The notes beneath the pieces were generated by a model. It saw only the letters and a program-made list of their open reading frames with translations. It was not told the DNA's origin and did not search any database. Of a stretch of DNA of 64,000 nt, positions 40,195-50,805 are shown in pieces. The translations under genes were made by a program, and so were the position numbers. Positions within the stretch are counted from its first letter, which is position 1; every line of letters begins with the position of its first letter. This stretch comes from Streptomyces sp. LaPpAH-108 (lineage in GTDB: Bacteria; Actinomycetota; Actinomycetes; Streptomycetales; Streptomycetaceae), in contig NZ_KB891987.1 of the NCBI RefSeq assembly GCF_000373625.1, positions 124,001-188,000 on the forward strand. The letters run 5' to 3'.

Positions 40195-40256
40195 CGCTTC
40201 CGCGGAGGACGAGCATGACTGGGGAGCCGATGAACGAGCCGTCCTCCGCGGAAGCG
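40195..40256 (+). promoter_or_regulatory. Perfect 17-bp hairpin burying the ABC ATPase ribosome site
   Basis: CGCTTCCGCGGAGGACG (40195-40211) is exactly complementary to CGTCCTCCGCGGAAGCG (40240-40256). The left arm contains the GGAGG ribosome site (40204-40208); the 28-nt loop contains the start ATG 40215 and a second in-frame ATG at 40230. If the RNA folds, initiation would be blocked, so it may act as a translational switch or reduce readthrough from the LolA-like gene. Confidence 0.8.
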
Positions 40257-41225
40257 CCCGGGAGATCCGAGGCCGGTTCTTCGGCCTGGTCCGGCGCCGG
40301 TCCGGTGATCGCCACCCAGGGCCTCACCAAGCGCTACGGCGGTCAGCTCGCCGTGGACGGACTCGATCTGACCGTCCCGGCGGGCAGCGTCTTCGGCTTC
40401 CTCGGGCCCAATGGCTCGGGCAAGACCACGACCATCCGGATGCTGATGGGGCTGATCGAGCCGACCTCCGGTACCGCCCAGGTGCTCGGCCGCCCGATGC
40501 CCCGCGCCGGCCGGGCCGTCCTGCCGCAGGTCGGCGCGCTCATCGAGGGCCCGGCTCTCTACGGCTTCCTCTCCGGCCGCGACAACCTCCTGCGCTACGA
40601 CGCGGCCGACCCCACCGCCGACCCCCGCACCCGGCGCGCCCGCGTGGCCGCCGCCCTCGACCGGGTCGGTCTCGCCGCCGCCTCCGGGAAGAAGGCGAGG
40701 GCGTACTCGCTCGGGATGAAGCAGCGCCTCGGTCTCGCCGCCGCCCTGCTCCAGCCGCGCCGTCTGCTGGTCCTGGACGAGCCGACCAACGGCCTCGATC
40801 CCCAGGGCATGCGGGAGATCCGTACCCTCGTGCGCGAGCTGGCCTCCGACGGCACCACCGTCTTCCTCTCCTCCCACCTCCTGGACGAGATCGAGCAGGT
40901 CTGCACCCACGCGGCCGTGATGAACCGGGGCCGTCTGGTCGTCCAGGGCGCGGTGGCCGAGCTGGCCGCCGGGGCGCACGGACGGCTCGTGGTGAGCACC
41001 CCGGACCCGGCGGACGCCGCCCGGGTGCTCAAGGAACAGGGCGTCGCGGACGTGGCCGTCGAGGGCGAGCGGGTGACCGGCGCACCGCCCGCGCGGGACC
41101 TCGCCGAGATCAACGCGGCCCTGGTGACGGCGGGCGTCCGGGTCCGCGGCTTCACACTCGAACGCGCCTCGCTGGAGGACGCGTTCGTGGCACTGACCGG
41201 AGAGGGCTTCGATGTCGCGGGCTGA
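40215..41225 (+). CDS. ABC transporter ATP-binding protein
   Basis: A 336-residue ATPase. Walker A GPNGSGKTTT, Q-loop region LPQVGAL, signature YSLGMKQRLGLA, Walker B LLVLDEPTNGLD and the switch His in LSSHLLDE are complete, so it should be active. The C-terminal ~90 residues are the usual extension of drug/lipid exporter ATPases (DrrA/CcmA type). ATG 40215 has GGAGG at good spacing, but both lie in the hairpin at 40195-40256. The end overlaps the permease gene by 14 bp. Confidence 0.94.
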   Translation: MTGEPMNEPSSAEAPGRSEAGSSAWSGAGPVIATQGLTKRYGGQLAVDGLDLTVPAGSVFGFLGPNGSGKTTTIRMLMGLIEPTSGTAQVLGRPMPRAGRAVLPQVGALIEGPALYGFLSGRDNLLRYDAADPTADPRTRRARVAAALDRVGLAAASGKKARAYSLGMKQRLGLAAALLQPRRLLVLDEPTNGLDPQGMREIRTLVRELASDGTTVFLSSHLLDEIEQVCTHAAVMNRGRLVVQGAVAELAAGAHGRLVVSTPDPADAARVLKEQGVADVAVEGERVTGAPPARDLAEINAALVTAGVRVRGFTLERASLEDAFVALTGEGFDVAG

Positions 41226-42090
41226 GCCGACGTACCCCGTCCCCCGGGCCCCGCGCCCGCTGTGGACGCTCGGGCTGCTGCGCAGCGAGCTGGTGATCAC
41301 GGTGCGCCGCTGGCGTACCCTCGTGCTGCTCGCCGTACTGGCGGCCGTACCCGTACTGATCGGGATCGCGGTGAAGGCCGAGACCAGCGACGGCGGCTCG
41401 GCCGGGGGAGGCGGCGGCGGACCGGCCTTCCTGTCGCAGATCACCAACAACGGCCTGTTCCTGGTGTTCACGGCGCTGGCCGCGACCCTGCCGTTCTTCC
41501 TGCCGATGGCCGTCGGGGTCGTCGCCGGGGACGCGATCGCGGGCGAGGCGAGCGCGGGCACCCTGCGCTATCTGCTGGTCGCCCCGGCGGGCCGCACCCG
41601 GCTGCTGCTGACCAAGTACGCGACCGTCGTGGCCTTCTGTCTGCTCGCCACGCTCGTCGTCGCCGTCACCGCGCTGATCGTCGGGGCGCTGCTCTTCCCG
41701 CTGGGCGACGTCACCACCATCTCCGGCACCCGGATCTCCTTCGCCGACGGCATCGGCCGCGCCCTGCTGATCGCGCTGGTCGTGGCCGCCTCCCTGACCG
41801 GCGTGGCCGCGCTCGGCCTGTTCGTGTCGACGCTGACCAACAGCGGGATCGCGGCGATGGCGACCACGGTCGGCCTGCTCATCACCGTCCAGATCCTCGA
41901 CCAGCTGCCCCAGCTGCACGCCCTCCAGCCGTACTTCTTCTCCCACTACTGGCTGTCCTTCGCCGACCTGCTGCGCGACCCGGTCCCCTGGGAGGACGTG
42001 GGGCGCAACCTCGGCCTCCAGGGGCTGTACGTCGCGGTGTTCGGCGCGGCGGCGTGGGCGCGGTTCACCTCGCGGGACATCGAGGCGTAG
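41212..42090 (+). CDS. ABC transporter permease (ABC-2 type)
   Basis: A 292-residue membrane protein with about six helices. Features of ABC-2 export permeases are visible: an N-terminal amphipathic helix (WTLGLLRSELVITVRRW), GDAIAGEASAGTLRYLLVAPAGRTRLLLTKY after the first helices, and TLTNSGIAAMATTVGLLI. Partner of the preceding ATPase by overlap. Substrate unknown; with the LolA-like protein it could move a lipid or hydrophobic molecule. Confidence 0.9.
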   Translation: MSRAEPTYPVPRAPRPLWTLGLLRSELVITVRRWRTLVLLAVLAAVPVLIGIAVKAETSDGGSAGGGGGGPAFLSQITNNGLFLVFTALAATLPFFLPMAVGVVAGDAIAGEASAGTLRYLLVAPAGRTRLLLTKYATVVAFCLLATLVVAVTALIVGALLFPLGDVTTISGTRISFADGIGRALLIALVVAASLTGVAALGLFVSTLTNSGIAAMATTVGLLITVQILDQLPQLHALQPYFFSHYWLSFADLLRDPVPWEDVGRNLGLQGLYVAVFGAAAWARFTSRDIEA

Positions 42091-42108
42091 GACTTACGGC
42101 GCGCGGGC

Positions 42109-42150
42109 CTCGGGCGTACGGGCTCAGGCGTACGGGTTCAGGCGTCCTGG
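42109..42150. repeat. 14-bp tandem repeats reaching into a gene's stop codon
   Basis: CTCGGGCGTACGGG (42109-42122), CTCAGGCGTACGGG (42123-42136), TTCAGGCGTCCTGG (42137-42150). The last copy contains the stop (TCA on this strand, 42138-42140) and last codons of the flavodoxin-like reductase. Confidence 0.8.
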
Positions 42151-42725
42151 TGCGGGAAGCGCGCGAGGGGCGCCTCGCCCGCGAAGAAGGTCTTGGCGCG
42201 GGCCAGCGCGTCGGTGTCCTTGCGTACGTCGCCGGGCGCGCTGCCGTTGCCGAGCAGGACGCCGCCGAACCTCATGCCCATGTACGCGGCCGAGTTGTTG
42301 AGCGTGCCCACCAGCGGGTCGGCGACCGAGGGGTTCGCGCCCGCGAGCGCGGTGACGCCCCACAGGGTGCGCCCGGCCATGTGCTCCTTGAAGCCGAGCC
42401 CGGGGATGCGCAGCCAGCCCGACCAGTGGTCCAGGTAGTGCTTGGTGAGGTACGAGACCGAGTACCAGTACAGCGGCGAGGCGATCACCACATCCGTGGC
42501 CGCGAGGGTGGCGTCCAGCAGCCGTCCGGCCGGGGTGTCCGAGGCGGGCCGTACGTGATCGCTGTCGTGCCGCAGATCGGTGAACTCCGGCAGCGTCAGC
42601 TCGGACAGCCGCAGCCACTCCCGCTCCGTGTCGGAGGGGAGCTGCTCGGCGGCGGCGCGGGCCAGGAACTCGGTGTTGCCCTCGGTGCGGGCACTGCCCA
42701 GAACGAAGACGAAGCGGCGGTTCAT
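42138..42725 (-). CDS. NADPH-dependent FMN reductase / flavodoxin-like NAD(P)H oxidoreductase
   Basis: A 195-residue flavodoxin-fold protein. FVFVLGSARTEGNTE is the FMN phosphate loop, VVIASPLYWYSVS the second flavin loop, and GKFKEH-like helix segments follow. Such proteins reduce quinones, azo compounds or free FMN. Start ATG 42725; the upstream AT-rich stretch AATAAGTGTGTGTGCATAAAATG (42769-42791, minus strand) is a probable promoter region. Its 3' end is copied by tandem duplication. Confidence 0.82.
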   Translation of the reverse strand: MNRRFVFVLGSARTEGNTEFLARAAAEQLPSDTEREWLRLSELTLPEFTDLRHDSDHVRPASDTPAGRLLDATLAATDVVIASPLYWYSVSYLTKHYLDHWSGWLRIPGLGFKEHMAGRTLWGVTALAGANPSVADPLVGTLNNSAAYMGMRFGGVLLGNGSAPGDVRKDTDALARAKTFFAGEAPLARFPHQDA

Positions 42726-42927
42726 GGTTCTCCCGGGGTGGTGGCGGGCGGCTTCCTCGATACAGTCGCCAGCATTTTATGCACACACACTTATTCCCGG
42801 GGCGGCCTTTCCGCGCGGCTGATGCGAGGCTGTGACGCGCTGGTGACGGCCCGGCCGAGGAGGGCCCGGCACACTGGCAGACAGGAGGCGTACGGCCGGA
42901 CGGCGGCGCCGGGGGAGTGAGGGAACG

Positions 42928-43530
42928 ATGTCCGGACTGAGTCTGGAGAAGAAGCGCACGGTCTCGATCCCGGCGGCGCGGAAGGCACCTGCCGAACCGA
43001 TTCAGCAGACCGAACCGGTCCCGGCCGCCAGCCGCTTCGACACCCTGGCCGAGGAAATCCTCTCCGACTCCCTCACCGGCCCCCTGGCCCCGATCGCCGA
43101 GGCGATCCGCGACGGCCGCACCACCCAGGCGGCGTCCCTGGCGTCCCGGACGATCGCCCACGCGGCCCGAGTCCTGGGCCCCCGCCACCCCGAGGTCCTG
43201 ACCCTGGGTGAACTCACGGCCTACATCGCCTACTTGACCGGCGACGTCCGCCACGCCTGCGAACTCTCCCTCAACCTCGCCTACCGCCACCGCGAATCCA
43301 CCGACCCCACCGCGGCCTACGCCAACGTCCTCAGCGCGTCCACCGCCTGGCGAGCGATCCCGGACCCGTCTGTGGCCCTCCCCCTGGGCCACACCCTGAC
43401 CACCCTCTGGACCCTCCTGACCACAGAACCGGGCCCGGCGTCGACGGACGACCCACATCTGCTGGAGTCGGCCCGGGGGCGTCTGCCGCGCCTGGCGGCG
43501 CGAGCGCGATCCGCCGGGGGCCCGGCCTAG
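42928..43530 (+). CDS. Helical-repeat (TPR-like) protein of unknown function
   Basis: A 200-residue soluble protein. The first ~35 residues are low-complexity and Pro-rich; from ~36 on it is alpha-helical: GRTTQAASLASRTIAHAARVLGPRHPEVLTLGELTAYIAYLTGDVRHACELSLNLAYRH reads as two TPR-like hairpins (LGPRHPEVL is typical of kinesin-light-chain-type TPRs). No catalytic motif. ATG start after a GGGGGAGTGAGGG site. Such stand-alone proteins often act as partner-binding modules in streptomycete signalling; nothing here identifies the partner. Confidence 0.6.
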   Translation: MSGLSLEKKRTVSIPAARKAPAEPIQQTEPVPAASRFDTLAEEILSDSLTGPLAPIAEAIRDGRTTQAASLASRTIAHAARVLGPRHPEVLTLGELTAYIAYLTGDVRHACELSLNLAYRHRESTDPTAAYANVLSASTAWRAIPDPSVALPLGHTLTTLWTLLTTEPGPASTDDPHLLESARGRLPRLAARARSAGGPA

Positions 43531-43659
43531 CCCCTCGGCCGGCCGGTGCCGCCAGGAGCGAGCGGATGGGCGGCATGCCGGTTCCCATGGGGCCAGTTGC
43601 CAGGGCCTTGAGGACACTCGGAAGTCGGCAGCAGGTTCATGCGGAACAGATCCGCGCGC

Positions 43660-44127
43660 CTAGCTCACGCAGAACTCGTTGCCCTCCGGGTCCGCCAGGA
43701 CCACCCACTCGCCCGCCGGTTCGGAGACCTCGCGCAGGACGCGGGCGCCGAGGGTTTTCAGGCGGGTGATCTCCTCGGCGCGGTGGTCGGGGCCGGGGTG
43801 GAGGTCGAGGTGGAGGCGGTTCTTCCCCGTCTTCGGTTCGGGGACGCGCTGGAAGAGGAGGCGGCGGCCGAGGCCGGTGCCCGTGGCGGGGTCGTACGGG
43901 TCGTCGGGGTGGCGGACGCCCACGAGGTCACGGAAGGCGGGACGACCGTGGTACTCCACGGTGGCCTCGCCGTCGAGCGCCCCGAAGGACAGCAGCCGTT
44001 CGATCAGCGCGCTGTTGTCCTCGGGCTCGTACCGCAGGGCGGCGGCCCAGAAGTCGGCCTGCGCATGCGGGTCGGCCGCGTCGATGACGAGCTTCCAGTG
44101 CAGCGGGGCGGGGGAGGGGTTCGTCAT
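43660..44127 (-). CDS. VOC-family (glyoxalase-like) protein
   Basis: A 155-residue protein of the vicinal oxygen chelate superfamily: LHWKLVIDAADPHAQADFWAAAL and RLHLDLHPG with LADPEGNEFCVS at the end are the paired beta-alpha-beta modules. Function may be resistance, lyase or binding; the substrate is unknown. Single gene, ATG start with GGGGGAGGGG upstream on its strand. Confidence 0.85.
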   Translation of the reverse strand: MTNPSPAPLHWKLVIDAADPHAQADFWAAALRYEPEDNSALIERLLSFGALDGEATVEYHGRPAFRDLVGVRHPDDPYDPATGTGLGRRLLFQRVPEPKTGKNRLHLDLHPGPDHRAEEITRLKTLGARVLREVSEPAGEWVVLADPEGNEFCVS

Positions 44128-44232
44128 CCCTCACTTATAACCGCAGGGGCGGCCGGGCGCCGGGTGATCGACGGAACGGTGCGTCGCGGCGCCCCTCGGG
44201 GAAGGTCGGGCTCTCCCCGGAATCCCGGTGGC

Positions 44233-45201
44233 TCAGGGCTCCGCCGTGGCCGCCTCGGCCGGAGTCGTGGCCGCCGTCGGCACGGCCGCGGCCGACCGGG
44301 CCACCACCCGGGCTCGCCGTGCGGAGCGCATCGCGTTCCAGGTCAGGAGGATCAGGGCGAGCCAGACCAGGGCGAAGCCTGCCCAGCGCTCGGGGGGCAT
44401 TTCCTCGTGGAAGTAGAGGATGCCGAGGATGAACTGGAAGACGGGGGCCAGGTACTGGAGGAGGCCGAGGGTGGAGAGGGGGACGCGGATCGCCGCCGCG
44501 CCGAAGCAGACCAGGGGGAGGGCGGTGACGATGCCGGTCGAGGCGAGGAGCGCGGCGTGGCCGGGGCCCTCCGTGGTGAAGGTCGCGCCGCCGTGGACGG
44601 AGAGCCAGATCAGGTAGGCCAGCGCGGGCAGGAACTGGATCGCGGTCTCGGCCGCCAGCGACTCGACACCGCCGAGGTTGACCTTCTTCTTCACCAGCCC
44701 GTAGGTGGCGAAGCTGAAGGCGAGACAGAGTGAGATCCACGGCGGGTGGCCGTAGCCGACGGTCAGCACCACCACCGCGGCGAAGCCCACCCCGACCGCC
44801 GCCCACTGCACCGGCCGCAGCCGTTCCTTGAGCAGCAGCACGCCCATCGCGATGGTCACCAGCGGGTTGATGAAGTACCCGAGGGACGCCTCCACCACGT
44901 GCCCCGCGTTCACCGCCCAGATGTAGACACCCCAGTTCACGGTGATGACGGCGGCGGCCAGCGTGATCAGCGCGAGGCGGCGCGGCTGCCGCAGCAGCTC
45001 ACCGGCCCACGCCCAGCGCCGTACGAAGACCAGCGCGACCGCGACGAAGACGAGGGACCACACCATCCGGTGGGCCAGGATCTCCATCGCCCCGGCGGGC
45101 TTCATCAGGGGCCAGAACAGGGGGACCAGGCCCCACATGCCATAGGCCGCGAAGCCGTTCAGCAGACCTATTCGGTGCTCACCCTTGGACGTCCCGGCCA
45201 C
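44233..45201 (-). CDS. rarD: EamA/RarD family transporter
   Basis: A 322-residue permease with ten transmembrane helices in two EamA halves. The RarD signature is present: GLLNGFAAYGMWGLVPLFWPLMK, NWGVYIWAVNAGHVVEASLGYFINPL and GLLQYLAPVFQFILGILYFHE. RarD proteins are thought to move amino acids or chloramphenicol-type compounds; physiological substrate not established. GTG start preceded by GAAGGAGGGG. The C-terminus is an Ala/Thr-rich tail. Confidence 0.9.
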   Translation of the reverse strand: MAGTSKGEHRIGLLNGFAAYGMWGLVPLFWPLMKPAGAMEILAHRMVWSLVFVAVALVFVRRWAWAGELLRQPRRLALITLAAAVITVNWGVYIWAVNAGHVVEASLGYFINPLVTIAMGVLLLKERLRPVQWAAVGVGFAAVVVLTVGYGHPPWISLCLAFSFATYGLVKKKVNLGGVESLAAETAIQFLPALAYLIWLSVHGGATFTTEGPGHAALLASTGIVTALPLVCFGAAAIRVPLSTLGLLQYLAPVFQFILGILYFHEEMPPERWAGFALVWLALILLTWNAMRSARRARVVARSAAAVPTAATTPAEAATAEP

Positions 45202-45312
45202 GGGCCCCTCCTTCTCGCATTCCAGCCACGCGAGAAAGAAGGTAGCGCCGCCCCGGGCCGCGTGTCATGTCCGTATCGCCATACGGTCATGACACACGGC
45301 CGGGAAGAACCT

Positions 45313-46167
45313 TCACCCCTTCAGCGCCGCCTCGATCGCCACCGCCAGCGGCGTCGTCGGGCGCCCGATCAGGCGCGACAGCTCCCCGCCGGAGACCACC
45401 AGATCGCCCCGCTCGATCGCCTGGTCCACCTCGGTGAACACCGCCACCAGCGGCTCCGGCAGCCCCGCGCCGGTCAGGATCGTCTCCAGCTCCGGCACGG
45501 AGACCGACCGGTAGACGATCTCCCGCCCGGTCGCCCGGCTCAGCTCCGCCGCGTACTCGGCGAAGCTCCACGCCGTGTCGCCGCCCAGCTCGTACGTCGA
45601 GTTCTCATGGCCCTCGCCGGTCAGCACCGCGACCGCCGCGGCGGCGTAGTCGGCGCGCGCGGCCGAGGAGACGCGGCCGTCGCCCGCCGCCGCGACCACC
45701 GCGTCATGCGCGAGGACCGGCGCCAGGTTCTCGGTGTAGTTCTCGTGGTACCAGCCGTTGCGCAGCAGCGAGTACGGCAGCCCGGAGGCGAGCAGCGCCT
45801 TCTCGGTGGCCCGGTGCGGGGCGGTGAGCCGTACGTTCAGCGTGCCCGGCGCGCTGGTGTACGCGAGCAGCGCCACCCCCGCCGCCCTGGCCGCGTCGAT
45901 GACGACCTGGTGCTGGACCGCGCGGTCCTTGGTGATCTCGTTGCCCGAGATCAGCAGCACCTTGTCGCCCTCGGTGAAGAGACCGTCGAAGGTCTCGGGG
46001 GTGTTGTAGTCCGCGACGGCGATCCGCACCCCGCGCGCGGCGAAGTCGGCGCCCTTCGCCTCGTCCCGCACGACGGCGGTGAGCTCCCCGGCGGGGACCT
46101 TCTCCAGCAACTGCTCCACGACCAGGCGGCCGAGGTGTCCGGTGGCTCCGGTGACGACGATGCTCAT
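45313..46167 (-). CDS. NmrA-like NAD(P)H:quinone oxidoreductase (QOR2 type)
   Basis: A 284-residue atypical short-chain dehydrogenase. MSIVVTGATGHLGRLVVEQLL is the NADP-binding Rossmann start; TAPHRATEKALLASGLPYSLLRNGWYHENYTENL matches the NmrA/QorB family, which reduces quinones. Start ATG 46167 has AAGGAGA 9-10 nt upstream; a GTG start 27 bp earlier is less likely. It is divergent from an HxlR regulator with a palindromic operator between them, the same arrangement as ytfG(qorB)-ytfH in enterobacteria. Confidence 0.88.
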   Translation of the reverse strand: MSIVVTGATGHLGRLVVEQLLEKVPAGELTAVVRDEAKGADFAARGVRIAVADYNTPETFDGLFTEGDKVLLISGNEITKDRAVQHQVVIDAARAAGVALLAYTSAPGTLNVRLTAPHRATEKALLASGLPYSLLRNGWYHENYTENLAPVLAHDAVVAAAGDGRVSSAARADYAAAAVAVLTGEGHENSTYELGGDTAWSFAEYAAELSRATGREIVYRSVSVPELETILTGAGLPEPLVAVFTEVDQAIERGDLVVSGGELSRLIGRPTTPLAVAIEAALKG

Positions 46168-46241
46168 GGGATGCGCTCTCCTTGGGGCTGGCAAGCAGCG
46201 GTCGGTATGACACTCACCCTAGGAGCGGCACTAACCAAGTG

Positions 46242-46255
46242 AAAGTACCCACTTT
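46242..46255. promoter_or_regulatory. Candidate HxlR operator AAAGT-N4-ACTTT
   Basis: AAAGTACCCACTTT, perfect 5-bp arms with a 4-bp spacer, in the 104-bp divergent region 17 bp before the HxlR start. The second HxlR locus in this window has GAAGT-N4-ACTTC in the same place. Confidence 0.65.
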
Positions 46256-46271
46256 GAAGTAAGGTACTGGC

Positions 46272-46676
46272 ATGGCAGTAAGTGACATGGCGGAGGCCGA
46301 GGCCCTGTGCCCGTACCGGCTGGTCCTGGAGCACGTCACCAGCCGCTGGGGCGTCCTCGTCCTGATCGAGCTGCTGGACCGCTCCTACCGTTTCGGCGAG
46401 CTGCGCCGCGCCATCGACCGGTGGAACGGCCGGGGCGTCAGCGAGAAGATGCTCACCCAGACCCTCCAGACCCTGGAGCGCGACGGCCTGGTCCACCGCG
46501 ACGCCCGGCCCGTCATCCCGCCCCGCGTCGACTACTCCCTCACCCCGCTCGGCCGCGAGGCCGCCGAACAGGTCAGGTCGCTGGCCCAGTGGACCCACGA
46601 CCGCATGGAGCGGGTGGACGAGGCGCGCCGGACGTATGACGAGGCCCGGGCCACGTCCGCCGCCCGGGCCTCGTAG
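46272..46676 (+). CDS. HxlR-family winged-helix regulator
   Basis: A 134-residue regulator. The HxlR core is clear: CPYRLVLEHVTSRWGVLVLIELLDRSYRFGELRRAI, then SEKMLTQTLQTLERDGLVHR and VDYSLTPLGREAAE. The conserved N-terminal cysteine, which senses quinones or aldehydes in YodB/HypR relatives, is present (Cys13). It should repress the divergent quinone reductase and itself. Ends 12 bp from the convergent korB. Confidence 0.92.
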   Translation: MAVSDMAEAEALCPYRLVLEHVTSRWGVLVLIELLDRSYRFGELRRAIDRWNGRGVSEKMLTQTLQTLERDGLVHRDARPVIPPRVDYSLTPLGREAAEQVRSLAQWTHDRMERVDEARRTYDEARATSAARAS

Positions 46677-46688
46677 CACCGGTGACCC

Positions 46689-47745
46689 TCAGCCGATGAC
46701 CGTCCAGCTGTCCCCGCCCGCGAGCAGCGCGGCCAGGTCGCCCTTGCCCCGCTGTTCGATCGCGGTGTCGAGCTGGTCGGCCATGAGCGTGTCGTAGACC
46801 GGCCGCTCCACCGAGCGGAACACCCCGATCGGGGTGTGGTGCAGGGTGTCCGGGTCGGCCAGGCGCGAGAGGGCGAAGGCCGTGGTGGGGGAGTCGGTGT
46901 GGGCGTCGTGGACGAGCAGGTCCGCCTCGTTCTCCGGGGTGACGTCGACGACCTTCAGGTCACCGGTCGCCCGGTCGCGCACGACGCCGCGCTCACCGTC
47001 CGCGCCGCCGAAGCGCACCGGCTGCCCGTGCTCCAGGCGGATCAGGGCCTCCTCGGCGCGCTGCTTGTCCTTGAGGGCGTCGAAGGCGCCGTCGTTGAAG
47101 ATGTTGCAGTTCTGGTAGATCTCGATCAGCGCGGTGCCGGGGTGGTCGGCGGCCTGGCGCAGGACCTCGGTGAGGTGCTTGCGGTCGGAGTCGATCGTGC
47201 GGGCCACGAAGGACGCCTCCGCGCCGAGCGCGAGGGAGATGGGGTTGAAGGGCGCGTCCAGGGAGCCCATCGGCGTCGACTTGGTGATCTTGCCCAGCTC
47301 GGAGGTCGGGCTGTACTGGCCCTTGGTCAGGCCGTAGATCCGGTTGTTGAACAGCAGGATCTTCAGATTGACGTTGCGGCGCAGCGCGTGGATCAGATGG
47401 TTGCCGCCGATGGAGAGGGCGTCCCCGTCGCCCGTGACCACCCACACGCTCAGATCCCGCCGGGAGGCGGCGAGTCCGGTCGCGATGGCCGGGGCGCGGC
47501 CGTGGATGGAGTGCATCCCGTAGGTGTTCATGTAGTAGGGGAAGCGGGAGGAACAGCCGATCCCCGAGACGAAGACGATGTTCTCCTTCGCCAGGCCCAG
47601 CTCCGGCATGAAGCCCTGGACGGCGGCGAGGATCGCGTAGTCACCGCAGCCCGGGCACCAGCGCACCTCCTGGTCGGACTTGAAGTCCTTCATGGACTGC
47701 TTGGCCTGCGCCTTGGGGACCAGCTGGAGCAGCCCGTTGCCCGGG

Positions 47746-47753
<8 letters not shown>
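46689..47753 (-). CDS. korB: 2-oxoacid:ferredoxin oxidoreductase, beta subunit
   Basis: A 354-residue thiamine-diphosphate subunit. WCPGCGDYAIL supplies iron-sulfur Cys ligands, GIGCSSRFPYYMNTYGMHSIHGRAPAIATG and WVVTGDGDALSIGGNHLIHALRRN bind ThDP and Mg (GDGD...NN), with FNNRIYGLTKGQYSPTSE after it. Together with KorA it oxidatively decarboxylates 2-oxoglutarate (or another 2-oxoacid) to acyl-CoA with reduction of ferredoxin. ATG overlaps the korA stop by 8 bp, so the two are coupled. Its position ~9 kb before a NADH-module-less nuo cluster is noteworthy. Confidence 0.93.
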
Positions 47754-49674
<1,921 letters not shown>

Positions 49675-49906
49675 TGAACTGGACCTCCTTCGAGGCGGCT
49701 GTTCATGGGCGGCCGTCCCACCGGCCGTCCAGGATCAACCCTACGTCGGTTAGGGTCGCCTTCCGAGGCCATCCACATGGTGGACGGCTCCCCGGGACGG
49801 CCTCGGCGGGCTGACAGTCCATGATTTCCCGTCCCGGCCGGGGACCACTCGAAAGACACTCCCCAGGTGGCCCCTGGTTTCTGTTCGCCGCTACTTCTGT
49901 TCGCCG

Positions 49907-50566
49907 CTACGAGTTCAGGTACGTCAGCACCGCCAGCACCCGGCGGTGGTCCCCGTCGCTCGGGGTCAGGCCCAGCTTCATGAAGATGTTGCTGACGTGC
50001 TTCTCCACCGCGCCGTCGCTCACCACCAGCTGCTTGGCCACGGCCGAGTTCGTCCGGCCCTCCGCCATCAGCCCCAGCACCTCGCGCTCGCGCGGGGTGA
50101 GCCCGGACAGCACGTCCTGCTTGCGGCTGCGGCCGAGCAGCTGGGCGACGACCTCGGGGTCGAGAGCCGTACCGCCCTGCGCGACCCGCACCACCGCGTC
50201 CACGAACTCGCGCACGTCGGCGACCCGGTCCTTGAGCAGATAGCCCACGCCCCGGCTGGACGCGGCCAGCAGCTCGGTGGCGTACCGCTCCTCCACGTAC
50301 TGCGAAAGGACCAGCACCCCGAGCCCCGGGTGCGCCTTGCGCAGCTCTACGGCGGCCCGTACGCCTTCGTCGGTGTGGGTCGGGGGCATCCGTACGTCCG
50401 CCACCACCACGTCCGGCAGCTCGTCCGCCGCGTTCAGCTCGGTGATGGTCTTGACCAGCGCCTTCGCGTCCCCGACCCCGGCGACCACCGCGTGACCCCG
50501 GTCGGTCAGCAGCCGGGTCAGCCCCTCCCTGAGCAGCACCGAGTCCTCGGCGATGACCACACGCAC
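49907..50566 (-). CDS. NarL/LuxR-family response regulator
   Basis: A 219-residue DNA-binding regulator. Receiver domain: RVVIAEDSVLLREG (acidic pocket), phospho-acceptor Asp in VVADVRMPP, Ser in LVLSQYV and Lys in YLLKDRV. C-terminal LuxR HTH: LTPREREVLGLMAEGRTNSAVAKQLVVSDGAVEKHVSNIF. I chose GTG 50566, right before the receiver and with GGAG 6 nt upstream; ATG 50623 would add 19 residues without a good ribosome site. Its partner should be the kinase on the far side of the tandem array, and possibly the second kinase at 54509, which has no regulator of its own. Confidence 0.9.
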   Translation of the reverse strand: MRVVIAEDSVLLREGLTRLLTDRGHAVVAGVGDAKALVKTITELNAADELPDVVVADVRMPPTHTDEGVRAAVELRKAHPGLGVLVLSQYVEERYATELLAASSRGVGYLLKDRVADVREFVDAVVRVAQGGTALDPEVVAQLLGRSRKQDVLSGLTPREREVLGLMAEGRTNSAVAKQLVVSDGAVEKHVSNIFMKLGLTPSDGDHRRVLAVLTYLNS

Positions 50567-50679
50567 CCTGTTCTCCACGCTCTCCCGGCCCCCTGCTGCC
50601 CGCTGCGACACCTTCTCCGCCATGCGGACCAGCATCCCGCAATTGCGGGGGCGCGGGGGCTTCTCCGTTGTGCTTCGGC

Positions 50680-50760
50680 TGTGCTTCGGCCCGGGCGGGG
50701 CCGCGTTTGTGTTTCGGCCCGGGCGGCGCCGCGTTGTGCTTCGGTTCGGGCGGGGTCGCG
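50680..50760. repeat. Three ~27-bp tandem units next to the response regulator gene
   Basis: Units at 50680-50705, 50706-50733 and 50734-50760, each of the form TTGTGCTTCGG-CGGGCGGGGCCGCG with few changes. They are distinct from the larger array that follows. Confidence 0.8.
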
Positions 50761-50805
50761 GGACCGAGTCCCCGCGAGGCCGCCCGGCTCGGTCTGGCTG
50801 CGGCC

